From assembly GCA_019114465.1 (NCBI GenBank), contig DXFM01000031.1:1-64000 (forward strand): a stretch of DNA of 64,000 bases. The letters run 5' to 3'. This DNA comes from Candidatus Lachnoclostridium avicola (GTDB taxonomy: Bacteria; Bacillota; Clostridia; Lachnospirales; Lachnospiraceae). Below, one piece after another: positions 59,157-64,000 of the stretch (positions are counted from its first letter, which is position 1; each line of letters begins with the position of its first letter). Below the pieces are notes generated by a model. It was not told the origin of the DNA and searched no databases. It saw only the letters and a program-made list of their open reading frames with translations. A program made the translations under genes and the position numbers.

Positions 59157-60458
59157 TTAAATTGCCGGAAACGCATTCGGAACATAAATCATATATAGCG
59201 CAATATAAAGCACAAAAAGCGGAAATCCACATTTGAAATATTCTTTCATGGTATAGCCACCCGAAGCAAATACCATAGCCTGAGTTGCTGATGCCATTGG
59301 CGTGAGAACAGAGCATGTTGCTCCCATCTCAACCGCAATCATTGCTGATCTCGCGTCAAATCCACAGGCTACCGCTACCACAGCCGCAAGAATACGGAAA
59401 ATATTTAATGTACTGGAATTGTTCATAAACTGTGTGGCAATAGCTGCGCCGATCATCAAAATAAACGCTATCAGATAGGGATTGGTCATTCCGCCCAGGA
59501 CGTTATTCATAAATTCGGAAATTACCTCATTGGCACCCGAAGCGCTGATACCATTGGCAAGAGCAATCGTTCCTGCGTATATGCCAATTACCTTTAAATT
59601 AATGGACTTCATGGCCTCTTTTTCTGACAAAATTCCTGTAAATACCATCAGCAGCGCCGCGATTGCCGCACAGGTAGATGCGCTGATAAAATCTACATAG
59701 CTGCTGGCAATCATGGCAAGAATTGCGCAGATAAAAATAATATAGGTTAACTTTTCTTTGCCTGCGCTGAGAGTAGATGCCTTCTTCTTCCCATTTTCAT
59801 CATCCTTGCCGACCATGCTTTCCATATCGATGTTTTCGTAGTCGCTGGGTGCAAATTTATATCCAATAAAGCAGACAAATAAAGTCACGATAAAAACAAT
59901 GGGAAGACGTGCTGACATGAACGTAAGCACTGTGAAAGTCGGTTCTCCGCCCAGAGAAGCCACTAATTCATTGCTGACACTGTAAGCGGTTAAGCCAATT
60001 CCCACCGGAAGAACTGCAGCCCATATACTGGATAGATCTACCGCCGGCTTCAACAGACGCTTCGGTGATATCCCCGCTTTCTTTGCCACATTAAAACACA
60101 CCGGAGTCAATGTTGCCATTGTAGACGAAGTATTGCTGAATATCGTCAAAAAAATGGACAGCAGGCAGCAGCCGATCACCGCTCTTCTCTCACTGCTGCC
60201 TTCCGGTACAATAATAGTGGCAAGCTTCGACAGCAGAGATGTTTTTGCAAGCCCCGCAGCCAGAACAAACATGCTGGCAAATAAAATAGCCGTCGTACTG
60301 GAAAATCCACTCCATGCCTGGGATGCGGGAAGAATTCCCGTTACCTCCAAAACAACAATGACTGAAATTGCCACAGCTGGATAAGAAAGTTTTCCGCTGC
60401 AGAAACAAGCAATCATAACAACCGCCACTGCAAATACGATCATAACCTGTAATGACAT
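59157..60458 (-). CDS. SLC13-like anion/dicarboxylate transporter
   Basis: 433 residues with about 11-12 membrane helices. Ion-transporter superfamily features: NTSSTMATLTPVCFNVAK (about 108-125) and the C-terminal half TQFMNNSSTLNIF, VLTPMASATQAMVFASGGYTM. Probably exchanges or co-transports a carboxylate with sodium. Third gene of a LysR-MBL-transporter unit. The base composition is visibly more AT-rich than in the flanking genes, hinting at acquisition. A truncated paralogue lies at 51260-51847. Confidence 0.88.
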   Translation of the reverse strand: MSLQVMIVFAVAVVMIACFCSGKLSYPAVAISVIVVLEVTGILPASQAWSGFSSTTAILFASMFVLAAGLAKTSLLSKLATIIVPEGSSERRAVIGCCLLSIFLTIFSNTSSTMATLTPVCFNVAKKAGISPKRLLKPAVDLSSIWAAVLPVGIGLTAYSVSNELVASLGGEPTFTVLTFMSARLPIVFIVTLFVCFIGYKFAPSDYENIDMESMVGKDDENGKKKASTLSAGKEKLTYIIFICAILAMIASSYVDFISASTCAAIAALLMVFTGILSEKEAMKSINLKVIGIYAGTIALANGISASGANEVISEFMNNVLGGMTNPYLIAFILMIGAAIATQFMNNSSTLNIFRILAAVVAVACGFDARSAMIAVEMGATCSVLTPMASATQAMVFASGGYTMKEYFKCGFPLFVLYIALYMIYVPNAFPAI

Positions 60459-60478
60459 CTACTTCTCCCCCTCATTTG

Positions 60479-61390
60479 TTAGTCTTCATTAATGATTGAC
60501 AGTTGAATGCTATACCATTTATAAGGTTCCGGATTAAATGCTCTTGCTGAGCTTCCATGAGAAATCAACACATCATTGACCTTGCGGAAATACTCATTAA
60601 GATCCTCATCCTTAGCTCTGGCGTTATTGTGATGTAAGGGCAATGCCAGCTGAGCGCCCATTTTTTCTATTTGACCTGCAAATTCCTCCGGTGAATAAGA
60701 GCGAATGCGGTGTCTGAGCATAATATTCGGACATTCTGTTCTCATATGCTCCGCATGCTCTTCATAATCTCTTCCGGCACTGAAATCAATCTTAAAATTG
60801 TTCAAAGTCTGAATCATAAAATTAATGTTGTACATAGATCCTAACGGACCTGTTTGGTTCGGACAGGGAACGCCAAAGCCTTCTGATCCAGCGAAATCAT
60901 TGATCATCTGACTCGGTCTCTTAAACTTCTTTTCTCTGAATGCTCTGTTGTCATGGGCACCCGGATAAGTTTTTAACGTAAAATCATCAAAATAATAGGT
61001 ATTTCCCGGATAAATCGGATAAACTGCCGCATACGGAATATCATAAACTCTGGCTAACTCAAACGCGCAGTCTCCAGGAACCAGTACACGGCCATAAAAA
61101 CGGTTCCACAATTCTCCCACGATATTGGAATGATCTCCATGGATATGATTCAGGATAATATAATCCGCTCCCGTAAACTCTTCCACGGAAAATCCGCGCT
61201 GGGCATATACCTCTTTTTCCATTTTTTGATTTGCTGTCAATTCTGTGAGACCATCATAATGACTGGCGTCCCAATAAAATGGATCCGTTACAATTACCTT
61301 CCCATTAGGCAGTACAATCTCATAACACTGAACAGAAATCCATCGTATCCGAACAGCCAGAGATGATATGCCCTTTTTGTAATCTTGCAT
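60479..61390 (-). CDS. MBL-fold metallohydrolase (UlaG-like)
   Basis: 303 residues. The zinc motif is NHIHGDHSN (HxHxDH), with further ligand candidates in YPGAHDNRA and LPLHHNNA. UlaG-type lactonases have this layout, so hydrolysis of a lactone or phosphodiester is plausible. It is placed between its LysR regulator and an anion transporter, suggesting uptake and ring-opening of one substrate. The GGAGGGAT ribosome binding site is good. Confidence 0.88.
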   Translation of the reverse strand: MQDYKKGISSLAVRIRWISVQCYEIVLPNGKVIVTDPFYWDASHYDGLTELTANQKMEKEVYAQRGFSVEEFTGADYIILNHIHGDHSNIVGELWNRFYGRVLVPGDCAFELARVYDIPYAAVYPIYPGNTYYFDDFTLKTYPGAHDNRAFREKKFKRPSQMINDFAGSEGFGVPCPNQTGPLGSMYNINFMIQTLNNFKIDFSAGRDYEEHAEHMRTECPNIMLRHRIRSYSPEEFAGQIEKMGAQLALPLHHNNARAKDEDLNEYFRKVNDVLISHGSSARAFNPEPYKWYSIQLSIINED

Positions 61391-61441
61391 ATTTTTATCC
61401 CTCCTTTTTTGTATATTATAAGCATATCATCCATATTGGTC

Positions 61442-61454
61442 GGAATCAAATTCC
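61442..61454. promoter_or_regulatory. LysR-type operator candidate upstream of the MBL gene
   Basis: GGAAT-CAA-ATTCC inverted repeat, the core of a longer TTGG..CCAA near-palindrome, about 50 bases before the MBL start. On the minus strand a TATAAT follows near 61415-61420 without a good -35, as expected for an activated promoter. Confidence 0.5.
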
Positions 61455-61497
61455 AATTATTACAATATATATTCCTTAATGGAATACAAGAAATAAA

Positions 61498-61531
61498 ATA
61501 TAAGGCCTCACAATTTGTGAAAGCCTTATAT
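61498..61531 (-). terminator. Terminator of the LysR gene at 61545
   Basis: Minus strand: ATATAAGGC..TCACAA / TTGTGA..GCCTTATAT stem followed by TTTATTTC, 14 bases after the stop. Confidence 0.75.
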
Positions 61532-61544
61532 CTTATCAACCGTT

Positions 61545-62459
61545 TTAGTTTTCTTTCTTCTGCTCCCCCTGCCGAAACAGGCGAATCAAATCTCTTCCAG
61601 GCGGTGACATATAATAATCAGAGCGATATGCCAAATACATCCTCTGTGATTCCGGACGCAATTCTCTCAAATATAAATATTCCACTTTTCTTCTTTTCCT
61701 CGGAACTTCCCAAAATACTGCATTTCCGATCCCGGCTTCCACTGCTATCATTGCGCTCCTCACACTGTTTACCTCCAGTCGAATTACCGGCGTCACCCCT
61801 TTCTTTTTAAAAAAATCACGGAGCATCTTTCCAGAAGCTGTCATTGCCGATAATTGAATAAAAGGCTGATCTATCCAGTCCTCTAGCGCAACAACCGGAT
61901 AACAGCTGTTCTCCTCTTTCTGCGCCCGCTCAATGACCGGAGAATCTACCGGAACCGCAAGTACAAGAGAAGCCTCCCCAACCGGATCATAATAAAGACC
62001 TGGTCTATAATCCCGGGATGTCACCAATGCAAAATCCAGCTCATTTTTTTCTACCATAGTCAAACGGGTTGATGTGCTTCCTCCCAATATCTGTACACAG
62101 ACATTCGGATTTTTTTCCATAAACGGTGCGATTACATTTTGAATCATATAGTCTTCTCTTCCAACACTGCAGCCTATACGAATGTGATTTTCCCGATTCT
62201 CTATAATTTGAGCAATTCCTTCTTCTATCTCATAATCCAGTTTTACAATTTCTCTTCCCTTCTCCACATAATAACGTCCAGCCTCTGTCAAAACCAGGCG
62301 ATTATTCTTCCGCAGAAAAAGAGTAATTCCCAACTCCTTTTCCGTCCTTTGGAGAAATTTGGTCAGCGCAGACTGGGTAATACATAAAGCTTCTGCCGCT
62401 TGAGAAATTCCTTCCTGATCAGCAATCTCAATAATATACCTGTAATCCTTTACATTCAT
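61545..62459 (-). CDS. LysR-family transcriptional regulator
   Basis: 304 residues. Helix-turn-helix ISQAAEALCITQSALTKFLQRTEKELG, then an effector domain (IRIGCSVGREDYMIQNVIAPF, GIGNAVFWEVPRKRR). It starts 9 bases after the radA stop but has its own terminator, and likely controls the MBL and transporter genes downstream. Its first 61 residues are the intact counterpart of the remnant at 51829-52029. Confidence 0.93.
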   Translation of the reverse strand: MNVKDYRYIIEIADQEGISQAAEALCITQSALTKFLQRTEKELGITLFLRKNNRLVLTEAGRYYVEKGREIVKLDYEIEEGIAQIIENRENHIRIGCSVGREDYMIQNVIAPFMEKNPNVCVQILGGSTSTRLTMVEKNELDFALVTSRDYRPGLYYDPVGEASLVLAVPVDSPVIERAQKEENSCYPVVALEDWIDQPFIQLSAMTASGKMLRDFFKKKGVTPVIRLEVNSVRSAMIAVEAGIGNAVFWEVPRKRRKVEYLYLRELRPESQRMYLAYRSDYYMSPPGRDLIRLFRQGEQKKEN

Positions 62460-62468
62460 CTTTCATCC

Positions 62469-63854
62469 TCATTTTAAGGTATCAATGGCCTCCCGCACAT
62501 TCCTCACGCCGATCAGGCGGATTCCGTCCGTCCGGCGCAGTTTCTCCAGACAGATCTGCGGAAGGATGCAGGTTTCAAATCCCAGCTTCACCGCCTCGTT
62601 GACCCGCTGCTCTGCCATGGAAACTCCCCGGACCTCCCCCGACAGCCCCACCTCGCCGAAGATTACGGTTTTGGGGTCGATGGAGCGGTCTTTCAGGCTG
62701 GATACCAGGGCCATGACGATGGCCAGATCCAGGGCCGGCTCATTCATCCGCAGACCGCCGGCGATGTTTACATAGGCGTCATACCGGGACATCTCATAGC
62801 GGCACCGTTTTTCCAGGACAGCCATGAGCAGGTTGACCCGGTTGTAGTCCGTTCCCGCCGCCGTCCGCCTGGGCATTCCGAAGCTGGTGGCCGTCACCAG
62901 AGCCTGGACCTCCAGGAGAATGGGCCTGGTTCCCTCCATCAGGCAGGCCACCGCCGCCCCTGAGGCGTCCTCCGGCCGTCCGGAGAGGAGAAATTCCGAC
63001 GGATTCTCCACTTCCTTCAGCCCCTCCTCCTCCATCTCAAACACGCCGATCTCGTTGGTGGAGCCAAAACGGTTTTTCACCGCCCGCAGGATCCGGTAGG
63101 TGTCGCTCCGGTCCCCCTCAAAATAGAGCACTGTATCCACCATATGTTCCAGCACCCGGGGACCGGCCACCATGCCTTCCTTCGTCACATGCCCCACGAT
63201 GAAAATGGCGATTCCCCTGCTCTTTGCCAGCAGCATGAGGAGATTGGTGGACTCCCTCACCTGGCTGACGCTTCCCGGAGCAGAGCTGATTTCCTCCCGG
63301 AACATGGTCTGGATGGAGTCGATCACCGCCACATCCGGCTGTTCCTCCTCGATCACCTCCTGGATCAGTTCCAGATTGGTCTCGCACAGAAACCGCAGAT
63401 CCCCGGTCACTTTTCCGATGCGGGCCGCCCGCAGCTTGATCTGCTTTAGGGATTCCTCCCCGGAAATGTAGAGGACTTTCTTCCCGGCCTGGGCCAGATT
63501 CCGGCAGACCTGAAGCAGCAGAGTGGATTTTCCGATGCCCGGGTCTCCGCCCACCAGAACCAGGGAACCGGCCACAATTCCGCTTCCCAGCACCCGGTCC
63601 AGCTCCTGAAAGCCGGTCCCCATCCGGTCTGTCTCCTCCACGGAAATTTCATCCAGATAGGAGGGATGAATCCTGGCCGGACGGCCTCCCCCTTTCGCCA
63701 TGGATGAAATTCCCATTCCCCTGCCTGCCGTTTTCTTCTCCGCAGGCTCCTCCACAAAGGTGTTCCACGCCTTGCAGCCGGGACACTGTCCCATCCATTT
63801 CGCCGATTCGTAGCCGCACTCCTTGCAGAAAAATATGGTCTTTGCCTTCGCCAT
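62469..63854 (-). CDS. radA: DNA repair protein RadA
   Basis: 461 residues, full length. N-terminal C4 zinc finger CKECG..CPGC (about 10-31), Walker A GGDPGIGKSTLL (about 98-109), the RadA-specific KNRFGSTNE (about 252-260), and a Lon-protease-like C-terminal domain (GGLRMNEPALDLAI, GEVGLSGEVRGV). It drives branch migration in recombination. GAAAGGAGA precedes the ATG. Confidence 0.97.
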   Translation of the reverse strand: MAKAKTIFFCKECGYESAKWMGQCPGCKAWNTFVEEPAEKKTAGRGMGISSMAKGGGRPARIHPSYLDEISVEETDRMGTGFQELDRVLGSGIVAGSLVLVGGDPGIGKSTLLLQVCRNLAQAGKKVLYISGEESLKQIKLRAARIGKVTGDLRFLCETNLELIQEVIEEEQPDVAVIDSIQTMFREEISSAPGSVSQVRESTNLLMLLAKSRGIAIFIVGHVTKEGMVAGPRVLEHMVDTVLYFEGDRSDTYRILRAVKNRFGSTNEIGVFEMEEEGLKEVENPSEFLLSGRPEDASGAAVACLMEGTRPILLEVQALVTATSFGMPRRTAAGTDYNRVNLLMAVLEKRCRYEMSRYDAYVNIAGGLRMNEPALDLAIVMALVSSLKDRSIDPKTVIFGEVGLSGEVRGVSMAEQRVNEAVKLGFETCILPQICLEKLRRTDGIRLIGVRNVREAIDTLK

Positions 63855-64000
63855 AAAGTCTCCTTTCCTTCTGACACTGATGGGATGCGCGGCGGACGGC
63901 AGCTCTCAGAGCCGCCCGCTGTCCGGCAATCCGCCGCCCCCGAAAATCCGCGAAGATCCGGTCTCCGGGACGACAGCCGCTGCCGGATCTGTCACGCAAA
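63855..64000. other. Upstream region of radA
   Basis: 146 bases to the window edge with the radA ribosome binding site but no convincing gene or promoter. A stretch at about 63890-63940 (GGCAGCTCTCAGAGCCGCCCGCTGTCCGGCAAT in pieces) is vaguely like the intergenic repeat. It could be an eroded fifth copy, but the match is weak. Confidence 0.3.

Noticed and set aside
63890-63940. Fifth copy of the intergenic repeat upstream of radA
   Set aside because: Only scattered short matches; no outer stem and no adjacent terminator T-tract.
1-64000. CRISPR array, insertion sequence or prophage
   Set aside because: No evenly spaced repeats with unique spacers, no transposase and no phage structural genes were found.

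Overview
The window looks like chromosome from a spore-forming, high-GC member of the Clostridia, most likely Lachnospiraceae. This is an inference from gene content: an alpha/beta-type small acid-soluble spore protein, a YesM/YesN-type two-component system beside an MglBAC sugar importer, an anaerobic glycyl radical enzyme, a large single-chain PurL, HPr-like and RibU proteins, and strong AGGAGG-type ribosome binding sites. Almost every gene is on the minus strand. The plus-strand exceptions are a LysR regulator, ribU with a creatininase-family gene, and tRNA-Trp. No insertion sequence, prophage or CRISPR array was seen.

Layout by rising coordinate (transcription mostly runs downward). 0.6-5.3 kb: glycyl radical enzyme (YjjI type), its activase and a family 3 glycosidase, coupled by 4-base overlaps. 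5.5-14.6 kb: nucleoside salvage, with a BMP lipoprotein and ABC importer, nucleoside hydrolase, ADP-ribosylglycohydrolase-like protein and adenosine deaminase. 14.6-17.1 kb: cobD, cbiB and a shortened CobU-like protein. 17.2-27.5 kb: a galactose/glucose-type ABC importer with its own sensor kinase, response regulator and two further sugar-binding proteins. 27.5-35.5 kb: a tightly overlapping late cobalamin operon (cbiD-cbiG-cbiJE-cbiT-cbiA-cobT-cobU-cobS). 35.6-38.7 kb: spore protein, a PadR/DUF1700/DUF4097/PspC envelope module, and a GNAT. 38.9-44.2 kb: purL with a leader attenuator, a phosphatase and a sigma-like protein. 44.4-52.0 kb: organic-acid metabolism (carboxylate-type carrier, LysR regulators, malic enzyme, LarA, a degenerate MBL protein) ending in a deletion scar. 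52.0-55.4 kb: a nuclease-helicase, a His-less HPr and tRNA-Trp. 55.5-64 kb: FMN riboswitch-ribU, creatininase family, M20 peptidase, an intact transporter/MBL/LysR module, and radA.

The most striking observation is that the MglB-type binding protein (20530-21855) reads as a natural circular permutation of the classical galactose/glucose-binding protein. The segment that normally starts the mature protein is at its C-terminus, yet the expected sugar-contacting residues are present. Its cognate permease carries an extra N-terminal coiled coil of about 215 residues, and a normally ordered paralogue sits in the same locus. Second, four copies of a structured repeat of about 100 bp (copies at 0.4, 5.4, 38.8 and 51.2 kb) all begin directly after the T-tract of a minus-strand intrinsic terminator, in one orientation. 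Third, at 51.8 kb a LysR gene and an anion transporter gene have been joined by deletion, leaving two truncated remnants of a module that survives intact at 59.2-62.5 kb.
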